Shown here: one piece after another, positions 7,387-14,391 of the stretch
Layout: the number at the start of each line of letters is the position of its first letter
How positions within the stretch are numbered: position 1 is the stretch's first letter
From: Candidatus Accumulibacter iunctus
Lineage (GTDB): Bacteria; Pseudomonadota; Gammaproteobacteria; Burkholderiales; Rhodocyclaceae
NCBI GenBank assembly: GCA_002345025.1
Contig: DDUX01000169.1
Location: 1-15,714, forward strand
Direction of reading: 5' to 3'
DNA length: 15,714 nucleotides
Made by a program: the position numbers and the translations under genes
The notes under the pieces: model-generated
The model's input: only the letters and a program-made list of their open reading frames with translations
What the model was told of the DNA's origin: nothing
Databases searched by the model: none

Positions 7387-7858
7387 GCCGGCGCCGATCG
7401 ACGCCGTCGACCGCGCGATCATCGATCGCCTGCAGGGCGGTTTTCCGATCAGCGAGCGGCCCTACGCCCAGGTTGCCGGCTGGCTGGGAATCGACGAGGG
7501 CGAACTGCTCGAGCGCCTCGGGCGCCTGCTGGCGACGCGCGTGCTGACCCGCTTCGGGCCGATGTTCCAGGTTGAGCGGATGGGTGGCGCCTTCGTCCTG
7601 GCGGCGATGGCCGTTCCCGAGTCCGACTGGCTGCGGGTGCGTGCGATCGTCGATTCGCTGCCCGAAGTCGCCCACAACTACCGCCGCGAGAGCGACCGCA
7701 ACTCGGCCTTCAACATGTGGTTCGTCCTCGCCACCGAGAGCGCCGCCGGAATCGCCGCCGCCATCGGCCGCATCGAGGAGCGCAGCGGCCTGCCTGTATT
7801 TGCCTTCCCGAAGCTGCGGGAGTACTTCGTCGAAATGAAGCTGGCGGTGCGGACATGA
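7379..7858 (+). CDS. nirG: NirG, sirohaem decarboxylase subunit (NirD-like)
   Basis: The 159-residue single-unit AsnC/Lrp-like protein has a helix-turn-helix-like N-terminal half and the motif HNYRRE (99-104), followed by NMWFV (112-116). This is the same motif seen in the NirD half of the preceding fusion, so it is a D/G-type paralogue. It acts with NirDL and NirH in decarboxylating the sirohaem-derived haem d1 precursor. It starts at ATG 7379 within the end of nirDL and its stop overlaps the nirH start (ATGA, 7855-7858). Confidence 0.9.
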   Translation: MPEPAPIDAVDRAIIDRLQGGFPISERPYAQVAGWLGIDEGELLERLGRLLATRVLTRFGPMFQVERMGGAFVLAAMAVPESDWLRVRAIVDSLPEVAHNYRRESDRNSAFNMWFVLATESAAGIAAAIGRIEERSGLPVFAFPKLREYFVEMKLAVRT

Positions 7859-8340
7859 GTCAGCCACTCGACGACATCGACCGCCGGCTCGTTCTGGCGA
7901 CGCAGGGCGGCCTGCCACTCGTCGCGCGCCCCTACCATCAGCTCGCCGAGCAGCTCGGGGTATCGCCCGCCGAGCTGATGGCGCGGCTGCAACGGATGCT
8001 CGGCAACGGCATCATCCGCCGCATCGGCGCCGTTCCCAACCACTACGCGATCGGTTACACCGCCAACGGCATGAGCGTCTGGGATGTGCCGGACGAGGTG
8101 ATCGACGAACTCGGCAACCGCGTCGGCGAACTCGACTTCGTCACCCACTGCTACCACCGGCCACGGCGGCTGCCGGAGTGGCCGTACAATCTGTTCGCCA
8201 TGGTGCATGGCGGCTCGCGTGACGAGGTGCTGCGCCAGGTCGCGGAGATTGCCCGCCTGCTCGGCCCGGCCTGCCGCGCGCACGACGTGCTCTTCTCGAC
8301 CGAAATCCTGAAGAAGACGGGCCTGCGCATCGGTGGTTGA
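7855..8340 (+). CDS. nirH: NirH, sirohaem decarboxylase subunit (NirL-like)
   Basis: The 161-residue protein starts at ATG 7855, in the ATGA overlap with nirG. An upstream start at 7717 in the same frame would run deep inside nirG and is unlikely. The motif CYHRPRRLPEWPYNLF from residue 99, followed by AMVHG, matches the NirL half of NirDL, so it is an L/H-type AsnC/Lrp-like paralogue and the fourth component of the decarboxylase set. The operon appears to end here: a GC hairpin and then a new promoter-like site precede the next gene. Confidence 0.9.
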   Translation: MSQPLDDIDRRLVLATQGGLPLVARPYHQLAEQLGVSPAELMARLQRMLGNGIIRRIGAVPNHYAIGYTANGMSVWDVPDEVIDELGNRVGELDFVTHCYHRPRRLPEWPYNLFAMVHGGSRDEVLRQVAEIARLLGPACRAHDVLFSTEILKKTGLRIGG

Positions 8341-8356
8341 GGCGGCGCTGGCCGCC
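8341..8356 (+). terminator. GC hairpin right after nirH, possible operon end
   Basis: GGCGGC (8341-8346) pairs with GCCGCC (8351-8356) around a four-base loop, beginning immediately after the nirH stop. There is no T-run. Stem and loop length match the hairpin after the thioredoxin gene at 5115-5130. Confidence 0.35.
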
Positions 8357-8402
8357 CGTGTCGCTGCCGCCGTGTGCCGGGCGGAAGCGTCCCAACAGGC
8401 GA

Positions 8403-8431
8403 TTGACCGCTCCGCGCGCTGGCGCTAGAGT
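8403..8431 (+). promoter_or_regulatory. Candidate sigma-70 promoter for the PilZ gene
   Basis: TTGACC (8403-8408, five of six consensus bases) lies 17 bases before TAGAGT (8426-8431, four of six). The start point would be near 8438, about 58 bases before the PilZ start codon. Position between the nirH hairpin and the PilZ ribosome-binding site supports it. Confidence 0.5.
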
Positions 8432-8481
8432 GCGCTGCAGGTATCAAGGCAGGCGTATCCGGCCGGCCGGTCGCACCCGAC

Positions 8482-8487
8482 AGGAGG
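8482..8487 (+). promoter_or_regulatory. Ribosome-binding site of the PilZ gene
   Basis: AGGAGG is eight bases before ATG 8496. It is the strongest Shine-Dalgarno match in the window and rules out the longer in-frame start at 8337. Confidence 0.75.
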
Positions 8488-8495
8488 ATTCGGGC

Positions 8496-8945
8496 ATGGC
8501 TTCGACAGAGACGCACAGGCGCGGCTTCATCCGCCATCCGGCGGATATTCCGGTCGATATCGCGGTCGGCGGCGCGCATCGCCGCGCAGCGCCACGGATG
8601 AAAGACGTCAGCGAGGGTGGTCTCGCGTGCCTCAGCCGACGGCCGCTGAGCGTCGGTGCGACGGTGGTGCTGTCGATTCCGCTCGTACAGCCGCCGTTTC
8701 GCGCCACCGGGGAGGTGGTCTGGTGCCGTCGGCAGGGTAGCGCGTACGAGGTGGGCATCCGTTTTGCCGATGCCGACGACTTCTTCGCCGCCCGTATGGT
8801 CGAGCAGGTGTGCCAGATCGAGCGCTATCGCCAGCAGGTCCGGCGCGACGAGGGGAGGGTACTCGACGCCGAGGCAGCGGCGCGCGAATGGATCGAGCGC
8901 TACGCTGCGGGCTTTCCTGTGCTTGGCAACCTCAACACCCACTGA
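8496..8945 (+). CDS. PilZ-domain protein, probable c-di-GMP receptor
   Basis: The 149-residue protein carries the two PilZ signatures: RGFIR (RxxxR) near the N-terminus and DVSEGG (DxSxxG) about 25 residues later. A beta-barrel segment ending in YEVGIRFAD follows. PilZ domains bind cyclic di-GMP and change the activity of partners in motility, exopolysaccharide or biofilm control. After the barrel comes a helical C-terminal tail of about 50 residues (MVEQVCQIERYRQQVRR onwards) with no recognised domain. Start at ATG 8496 is fixed by an AGGAGG site. It has its own promoter-like sequence and is probably cotranscribed with the following ybaK gene, 20 bases downstream. The partner process cannot be told from the sequence. 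Confidence 0.88.
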   Translation: MASTETHRRGFIRHPADIPVDIAVGGAHRRAAPRMKDVSEGGLACLSRRPLSVGATVVLSIPLVQPPFRATGEVVWCRRQGSAYEVGIRFADADDFFAARMVEQVCQIERYRQQVRRDEGRVLDAEAAAREWIERYAAGFPVLGNLNTH

Positions 8946-8965
8946 CGGGCCGGCGAGCGGGACGA

Positions 8966-9448
8966 ATGGCGACCAACCGACTGCCGGTGACGCCGGCGAT
9001 CCGCCTGCTGCGCGCCGCCGGCGCCGACTTCTCGGATCACCCTTACACCTACGAGGAGCGCGGTGGAACGGCGGCCAGCAGCCGCGAACTCGGCGTCGAC
9101 GAACACGCGGTGATCAAGACGCTGATCATGGAGGATGAGCGCCGGCAGCCGTTGATCGTTCTCATGCACGGGGACCGCGAGGTGGCGACACAGAAGCTCG
9201 CGCGCCGGCTGGCGGTGAAGTCGATCGTTCCCTGCCGGCCGGAGGTCGCGCAGCGCCACTCGGGATATCTCGTCGGCGGCACCAGCCCCTTCGCCACCCG
9301 CAAGCCGATGCCCGTTTACATTGAGCGCAGCATTCTCGGCCTTGAGCGGATCTTCATCAACGCCGGCAGGCGGGGCTACCTGGTCGGTATCGCCCCGTCG
9401 GTCCTCGTCGATCTGCTGCAGCCCGAACTGGTGGAGGTCGCGGTCTGA
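8966..9448 (+). CDS. ybaK: YbaK-type Cys-tRNA(Pro)/Cys-tRNA(Cys) deacylase
   Basis: This 160-residue protein has the size and motifs of the YbaK/EbsC family: DHPYTYEE near the start, a lysine in VIKTLIM matching the conserved catalytic-region lysine, KLARRLAVKSIVPC, and the GGTSPFATRK loop that replaces the equivalent glycine-rich loop of ProX editing domains. The ending NAGRRGYLVGIAP is also typical. It hydrolyses cysteine mischarged onto tRNA(Pro) by prolyl-tRNA synthetase, in the cytoplasm. The start was taken at ATG 8966; the longer frame back to 8810 overlaps the PilZ gene and lacks family similarity. The ribosome-binding site is weak, consistent with coupling to the PilZ gene. Confidence 0.9.
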   Translation: MATNRLPVTPAIRLLRAAGADFSDHPYTYEERGGTAASSRELGVDEHAVIKTLIMEDERRQPLIVLMHGDREVATQKLARRLAVKSIVPCRPEVAQRHSGYLVGGTSPFATRKPMPVYIERSILGLERIFINAGRRGYLVGIAPSVLVDLLQPELVEVAV

Positions 9449-9449
9449 A

Positions 9450-9474
9450 GGCCCTCGGCCGTTACCGGCGGGCC
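9450..9474. terminator. Possible bidirectional hairpin between convergent genes
   Basis: In the 43-base gap between ybaK (+) and the MscS gene (minus), GGCCC (9450-9454) can pair with GGGCC (9470-9474), with an inner GCCG/CGGC stem and TTAC loop; a three-base bulge interrupts it. Competing GC pairings exist and there is no T-tract, so this is weak. Confidence 0.25.
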
Positions 9475-9491
9475 GTCGGCGCCGCCTTCGA

Positions 9492-11828
9492 TCAGTCGCC
9501 GCCGGGATCGCCGGGTGCTTCGCTCTGTGGTGTGATGCGGACCGCCAGCGGCCGCGAGGTATCGAGGTGCAGGTCGCGCTGCGGGAAAGGGATGGCGATG
9601 CCGGCGGCCGCCAGCCGTTTCTCGATCGCGTAGCGCAGGTCGCTGTCCACCCGGCGGGCCGACAGATTGGGCCCGAGTTCGACCCAGAAGACCAGCACCA
9701 GCAGCAGCGCGCTGTCGGCGAAATCCTCGAAGAAGACCTCCGGCGGTGGATTCTTCAGCACCTCTCCGTGATCCTCGGCGCAGCCGGCAATGATTTCGGC
9801 TGCGCGGTGGGTTGGCGAGCCGTAGGCGATGCCGATCCGGACCTCGCGCCGGATGCGCGGGTTGGAGTAGGTCCAGTTGACCACCTGGTTCTCGAGGAAG
9901 CTCGAATTCGGGATCAGCGCCTCGACGCCGTCGAAGCCGCGCACCGTCGACGCGCGCAGGTCGACGGCGACGACGTGACCGGTCGTTCCCCCGAGCTGGA
10001 TGATGTCGCCGACGCGGATCTTGCGCTCGAAGAGGACGATGATGCCGCTGATGACGTTCTTGATGATCGTCTGCGTGCCGAAACCGACGCCGATCGCCAG
10101 CGCGCCGCCGAGAAAGGCGAAAACCGTCAGCGGGATGCGCGCCAGGTTGAGGATGAACACCACCAGCAACACGCCGAGCGTGATCATCGCCCAGCGGCGG
10201 ATGACGCTGGCGAGTTGCTGGTCGACGCCGAAGCGCTGCACCATCATCCGCTGCAGGCGCCGCGACAGCGCCGCGAACAGCCAGTAGCCGAGCAGGAAGA
10301 GGAGCAGCGCGCCGATGCTCTTGCCGACGGTGACGCCGTAGCTGACGGTGACGCTCTTGCCATCGATGAGCGTCGACTCGTCGACGGCGAACATCTCGAA
10401 GTTCCAGATCCCCTTCAGCGTTTCGCTGATCTGCACGGCGGCGAGCCGCCAGTCGACGGGGCGAGCGCCGCTGCCGCTGAAACCGAGATCACCGAGCCAG
10501 CGTTCGCTTTGCCGCAACAATCCCGTAGCCGTTCGCTCGACCCGCTGGTAGGCCATCGCCCGCTCGCTTAGGGCGGCCAGCAACTCCGCCTGCTGTGCCG
10601 CCGTCGCCGCATCTGCGGCGCTCGCCTCGAGGCGCGTCTCCTGCTCGCGGACCTCGCCGCGCGCGCCCTGTTCGAGCTGCTGGACGAGTTGGCGGCGGCT
10701 TTCGAGTTCGTCGCGCACGCGGCTCAGCCAGGCGACCACGGTCTGCCGCGTCGCCGCGTCCTGCGAGTGCAGGGCGACGTAGCGCTGCGCCCAGGCGTCG
10801 CTGTTTACCCGTTGCAGCGCCTGCAGCCAGCTCAGAGCCAGCAGGCGGATGCGGTCGCTCTCCAGTTGGGCATCGAGCAACTGCAGGCGGCGAGCGGCTT
10901 GCGGACTGGCATCGACGGCTGCCGCCGCGGCGAGCAGGCGCTCGCGCTCGGCGGCGCGGCGGCCGTTGTCGGCCAGCACCGCGTCGGCTTCGGCGTTGAG
11001 CTGCTTCAGCTCCTTGCGCACCAGCGCCTGCTGCTGCTCGAGTTCCTCCCGGCTCAACTGCTGCTCGGGCAGCACCCGCACCAGGACCCGTTCCATTTCG
11101 GTATCACGTGCCTGCAGCGTCTTCGCTTCGAGGGCGATCTTGTCCTTCGCCAAGCCGATGTTGTTGAGGTGGGCTTCCGCCAGGCGCCGGCGCAGCGCGT
11201 TCGTCTCGCGGTTGTCGCGCTCCTTGTCGAGTTCGGCGTCACCGCGGGCGCGGCTCAAGCGGTCCTCGGCCAGACGCACCGCTTCGCTGGCCTTGCGCTG
11301 CTCGTCGATCTGTCCGACCTTCAGCGTGTCGAGGGCCCGGTCGGCTGCGGCCAGCCGTTGCAGGTGGTGCCGCACGGCTTCCTGGGCGTCACGCAGCGAA
11401 TCGACGCGCAGCGCCGAGTACGGCGGCGGACCGCTGAAGTCGGCGAGCAGGCTCGTCTGCTGCAGATCCGTGGCTTGCGACTTGCTGAGGTTGTCGATGC
11501 CGTCGAGGAGCTTGAGCTGCTCGCCGTAGGCGACGACGAGGAGGTCGAGCAGCCGATGCCGCTCGCTCGCCAGCGTATCCTCGGGTGCCCGCGCCGCGCC
11601 TTCCTCGAGGCGGATTGCCTGCTGCTGCCGGCGCGCCTCGGCCAGGCTGGCCTCGGTTTTCTCGCGCGGCTTCTGTGCCGGCTCGGCGCTCGCCGCTGCC
11701 GGCTCGCTCTTCGCCTTCGGCCACGGGAACTGCGCCTGTACCGGCGTGCCGAGCAGCAACACCAGGAGTACGAGCAGCGTCCGCCAGGCGAGTGACAGGT
11801 GCCACCGGCCAACTGAAGCAGCATGCAC
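9492..11828 (-). CDS. MscS-family mechanosensitive channel with long periplasmic coiled coil
   Basis: The C-terminal third is an MscS channel: three membrane segments, with the pore helix containing FLGGALAIGVGFGTQTIIKN, then FERKIRVGDIIQLGG, the beta domain (RASTVRGFDGVEALIPNS) and the typical end FPQRDLHL. Before it come about 430 residues rich in Q, E, R and A with heptad-like spacing, expected to form periplasmic coiled coils as in MscK/KefA-type channels. A signal peptide (WRTLLVLLVLLLGTPVQA) precedes them. The channel should open on membrane tension to release solutes after osmotic downshock. The start is uncertain: GTG 11828 gives 778 residues and places the signal peptide at the N-terminus. 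ATG codons at 11996, 11960 and 11957 would add 43-56 basic, disordered residues. None has a good ribosome-binding site. Length is between MscS and full MscK. Confidence 0.88.
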   Translation of the reverse strand: MHAASVGRWHLSLAWRTLLVLLVLLLGTPVQAQFPWPKAKSEPAAASAEPAQKPREKTEASLAEARRQQQAIRLEEGAARAPEDTLASERHRLLDLLVVAYGEQLKLLDGIDNLSKSQATDLQQTSLLADFSGPPPYSALRVDSLRDAQEAVRHHLQRLAAADRALDTLKVGQIDEQRKASEAVRLAEDRLSRARGDAELDKERDNRETNALRRRLAEAHLNNIGLAKDKIALEAKTLQARDTEMERVLVRVLPEQQLSREELEQQQALVRKELKQLNAEADAVLADNGRRAAERERLLAAAAAVDASPQAARRLQLLDAQLESDRIRLLALSWLQALQRVNSDAWAQRYVALHSQDAATRQTVVAWLSRVRDELESRRQLVQQLEQGARGEVREQETRLEASAADAATAAQQAELLAALSERAMAYQRVERTATGLLRQSERWLGDLGFSGSGARPVDWRLAAVQISETLKGIWNFEMFAVDESTLIDGKSVTVSYGVTVGKSIGALLLFLLGYWLFAALSRRLQRMMVQRFGVDQQLASVIRRWAMITLGVLLVVFILNLARIPLTVFAFLGGALAIGVGFGTQTIIKNVISGIIVLFERKIRVGDIIQLGGTTGHVVAVDLRASTVRGFDGVEALIPNSSFLENQVVNWTYSNPRIRREVRIGIAYGSPTHRAAEIIAGCAEDHGEVLKNPPPEVFFEDFADSALLLVLVFWVELGPNLSARRVDSDLRYAIEKRLAAAGIAIPFPQRDLHLDTSRPLAVRITPQSEAPGDPGGD

Positions 11829-12374
11829 CAGGCGGCTGCGCCAGGGCGGCGAACGGTCGCGCCGACGAGCGGGCGAACGTGATGCACTGCCGCCGTCGCG
11901 GCAGATGCCGGTAGTACCGGCGAGGGGGGCAGGAAAGCCGTCAGCGGGTGTTCTCATCATATCGAAGCCGATGGTAGCGCAAAGCGGTCGCTGCATGCTG
12001 GTGCGCTGCGGTTATCCGAGATCTCGGCAGCTCGTCCGCCCGTCTGCTCGGTCCACTCCAACGTCCGTGCCGCTGACTGAAGGGACTCCTGGTACCTGTA
12101 CGCCTGCACGTCCGGCAACGCTTTCCAGAAACCGTACCTGAATTCGACCTGCACGCGTCACGTGGCAGCAATTTTCACAGCCCCGCAGGAGGCCGCGTCG
12201 ACCTGGGCGACCTGCCTGGCATGCTGAAGCCGGTGTGGGAAAGGCTGCAGTCGCGCATACAGCGCCGCCAGCGCGCGGCCCTGACGTAGCAGCACCGCGC
12301 GCCACCGCTCTGGGCTTCACGCTGGCCCTATTCCGCGTCGCTTTCCTGTTTTCCCTCCACCGCTGTTTCGGCCG
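11829..12374. other. About 550 bases without a convincing gene
   Basis: This stretch lies between the probable MscS start and the end of the TPR gene. If the MscS gene starts at 11996, the empty part is 11997-12374. Two short frames look somewhat coding. On the minus strand, 11957-12154 (GTG start, 65 residues, beginning MQVEFRYGFWKALPDVQAYR) has mostly G/C third positions. On the plus strand, an open frame with no good start runs from about 12077 to a TAG at about 12290, ending KPVWERLQSRIQRRQRAALT. Neither matches a family known to me, and neither has a ribosome-binding site. They may be gene remnants. No tRNA, inverted-repeat ends or CRISPR-like array was seen. The MscS promoter should lie here but was not recognised. 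Confidence 0.4.
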
Positions 12375-13469
12375 TCAACCTGCAGGCATCGTCCCGCTTC
12401 CCTGCGGCGCACCATTCTCACCCGACAGCGCTTGCAGGCGCTGCACATAGCGCGCCGTGTCGGGAAACCGTGTGCGGAGCCGACGGTAGATAGCGACCGC
12501 TTCCGCGCGCGCTGCAGAATCGCCGGGAGGAATGGCGGCGACGTTGAGCAGCGACACCGCCAGATCATCCAGCGACTCCGGCGTGCCGCCCAGCCGCTCG
12601 ACGAGCTGGCGTCTGAGCGCCAGGCTTTCGCGATACACCGCCTCGGCCTGCGTCCAGTCGCCCTGCGCCTGCGCCACGCCGCCCAGGTTGTCGAGCGACA
12701 CCGACAGGTCGCGCTCGCTCGACCCATCGGCTTTCGCCTGCGCACGGCGCCTGGCCAGCGACAGTGCGCTGCGGGCAACGTGCTCGGCGTCGCCGGGCCG
12801 TCCGACGGCGAGCAGTTCGTTGCTGGCCTTCCAGGCAGTCGGCAGGAATGCTTGCTCGGCTGCCGATGCTGACGCCATCCGCTGCCATTCGGCAAATGCC
12901 GGCAGGCAACCGTCCTCTACGGCCCGTGTCGCCAACGGCTCCATTGACACCTGCACAGACGTCGGCGCAGTGTCGGGCAGCCAGCGCAACTCTTCGCTGA
13001 GGTCCCGTTTGTGCCAGATGTCAGGGGCCATGGCGCGCGTCTCGGCACGGAAATGCGCCGGCAGGACCAGCACCAGCGGCCGCTTCAGGTCGCGCTCGAG
13101 CAGGAAGCGGCGTTCGTTGAGGCGCGCGAGGAACAGCGTGCGGGCGCGGTTCCACTGCACGTCGCCGGGATGGCGCTGAATCGCAAACCACACACCGCCC
13201 GGCTGCGCCGAGAGATCGGCAAGGCGGTTGACCAGCAGGTCGACGGCCGCCTCCGGGTGACGAACGAAGCTGTCCTTCGCCTCGTGGCGATGCAGCGGTC
13301 GCCCCTGCATTGCCAGCCGCTGATCCAGCCAGTCAGCGAGTTGCAGCGAGGGACCGACGTCGGCGAACAGGAAAACCAGCGAGAAGCCATCGTACTGCCA
13401 CTCAGGGTGACGCAGCAGATTGACGGCAACACGTTCGGTCGGCGCGTCAAGCGCCAGTGCGGGCAACAT
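12375..13469 (-). CDS. TPR protein paired with the truncated ATPase
   Basis: The 364-residue protein starts at ATG 13469, inside the end of the ATPase gene (23-base overlap, different frame); an earlier start at 13517 is possible. Residues 1-165 form a globular domain with FSLVFLFADVGPSLQL, ARTLFLARLNERRFLLERDL, RPLVLVLPAHFR and APDIWHKRDL. This layout recurs in TPR proteins linked to NTPases in bacteria with many conflict or signalling systems. Residues 230-350 are TPR helices. One complete 48-residue unit starts at RDLSVSLDNLGG (253) and runs through GDWTQAEAVYRESLALRRQL; a second, degraded copy starts at DDLAVSLLN (301). From memory, relatives often carry many such units, so this one appears short. 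Its function is unknown; the overlap indicates that it works with the ATPase. Confidence 0.75.
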   Translation of the reverse strand: MLPALALDAPTERVAVNLLRHPEWQYDGFSLVFLFADVGPSLQLADWLDQRLAMQGRPLHRHEAKDSFVRHPEAAVDLLVNRLADLSAQPGGVWFAIQRHPGDVQWNRARTLFLARLNERRFLLERDLKRPLVLVLPAHFRAETRAMAPDIWHKRDLSEELRWLPDTAPTSVQVSMEPLATRAVEDGCLPAFAEWQRMASASAAEQAFLPTAWKASNELLAVGRPGDAEHVARSALSLARRRAQAKADGSSERDLSVSLDNLGGVAQAQGDWTQAEAVYRESLALRRQLVERLGGTPESLDDLAVSLLNVAAIPPGDSAARAEAVAIYRRLRTRFPDTARYVQRLQALSGENGAPQGSGTMPAG

Positions 13470-14343
13470 GGGCGTCGACCAGCTCACGCAACAGCGGATG
13501 CACGTCGTACCAGTCACTGCCGTTGCGGTAGTTCAGCACCAGCCGGTTGTCGAGGAAGTGGGCCAGCGTCGGCATCTCGCCATCCTTCTCGAGACAGGGG
13601 TCGTGCGTCCTGGCGATGCGCTGCAACCAGACCAGGTGCTCGCCCGGGATCGGCAACATCTCGCTGCGCGCCGCATTCTCGGCCGCTTTGACGGCGGTGG
13701 GTGACAGCGGCAGTTGCAAATCGTCGCGCACCGCCGGCAGACAAAGCCGGATCAGGCGGAAGAATTCGCGCAGGTCACCGCCGGAGCTGATCGCCAACTG
13801 GTCGAGAGCCTTCTGGTCAAACAACTGCGACCAGTCGGCATATCGCCTTTCCACCACCGTGCGCAGCACGGCCAGCCCCTCGAGATCGGGATCGCGGCTG
13901 CGGTCCTTGAAGACGTGCGTGCTGACCAGCCGGCGCGGGACCGCACCACCTATCTGAGCACCGGTGCCGGGGCCGAGCACCGACAGGTATGGTGGAATCG
14001 TATAGACGATGTGCAGCAGGGGCACGCGCAGGAGTTCAGCGTGGCCGAAAAAGAGATTGCGGACGCTCTCGTAGACGGCCATGGCCTCGCTGCCGACGCC
14101 ACGAATCCGTTCCACCGAATCGATCAGCAGGACCACCTTGCACGCCGGTTCAGACGCTCTCTCGCGAACGAAACGCACGGCCTCGGCAAGGAAGTCGTGC
14201 GCTTCTCGCGCCAGTTGCGCCACATGGCCGCGCGCGGCTTCCTGCACGCGGCGCTTGAAATCCGGATCGCTCTTCAGGGCTGCCTTGATGTCTACGCCCG
14301 GCAATCGGGCCGCGAACTCCTTGACCTCGACTTTGGTCTGCAT
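13447..14343 (-). CDS. AAA/STAND-like ATPase lacking its Walker A region (N-terminally truncated)
   Basis: From ATG 14343 the protein has 298 residues. It shows a Walker B-like strand VVLLIDSVER (70-79, Asp75), a sensor-like segment HIVYTIPPYL (111-120), SGGDLREFFRL (187-197, possible sensor 2) and a conserved-looking end NYRNGSDWYDVHPLLREL. No GxxxxGK[ST] Walker A is present. The frame is open for 48 more bases upstream and encodes RSYWDRFSDF directly before the first methionine, which reads as continuing protein. It then meets a TAG (14392-14394) that is also the stop of the upstream gene. As I recall the family, full-length relatives have roughly 120-140 more residues with the P-loop before this point. 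This is therefore probably a decayed or rearranged gene, or an assembly fault. It overlaps the TPR gene. Confidence 0.72.
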   Translation of the reverse strand: MQTKVEVKEFAARLPGVDIKAALKSDPDFKRRVQEAARGHVAQLAREAHDFLAEAVRFVRERASEPACKVVLLIDSVERIRGVGSEAMAVYESVRNLFFGHAELLRVPLLHIVYTIPPYLSVLGPGTGAQIGGAVPRRLVSTHVFKDRSRDPDLEGLAVLRTVVERRYADWSQLFDQKALDQLAISSGGDLREFFRLIRLCLPAVRDDLQLPLSPTAVKAAENAARSEMLPIPGEHLVWLQRIARTHDPCLEKDGEMPTLAHFLDNRLVLNYRNGSDWYDVHPLLRELVDAHVARTGA

Positions 14344-14391
14344 GAAGTCCGAGAACCGGTCCCAGTAGCTGCGATCCCCCGGTTGCCTTGC

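Noticed and set aside
7717..7854. N-terminal extension of NirH
   Set aside because: It would overlap most of the end of nirG and adds arginine-rich sequence foreign to the family; the ATGA start at 7855 fits.
9321..10571. Plus-strand open frame of 416 codons opposite the MscS gene
   Set aside because: It is the antisense shadow of the channel domain; the minus-strand frame has family motifs along its whole length.
12709..12860. CRISPR-like or DNA-level tandem repeat in the TPR gene
   Set aside because: The repeat is a 48-residue protein repeat with diverged DNA copies; there are no short identical repeats with spacers.
12375..14343. The ATPase/TPR pair as a proven new defence system
   Set aside because: No nuclease, toxin, protease or other recognised effector is visible nearby, and the ATPase looks broken. 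The sequence supports a candidate module only.
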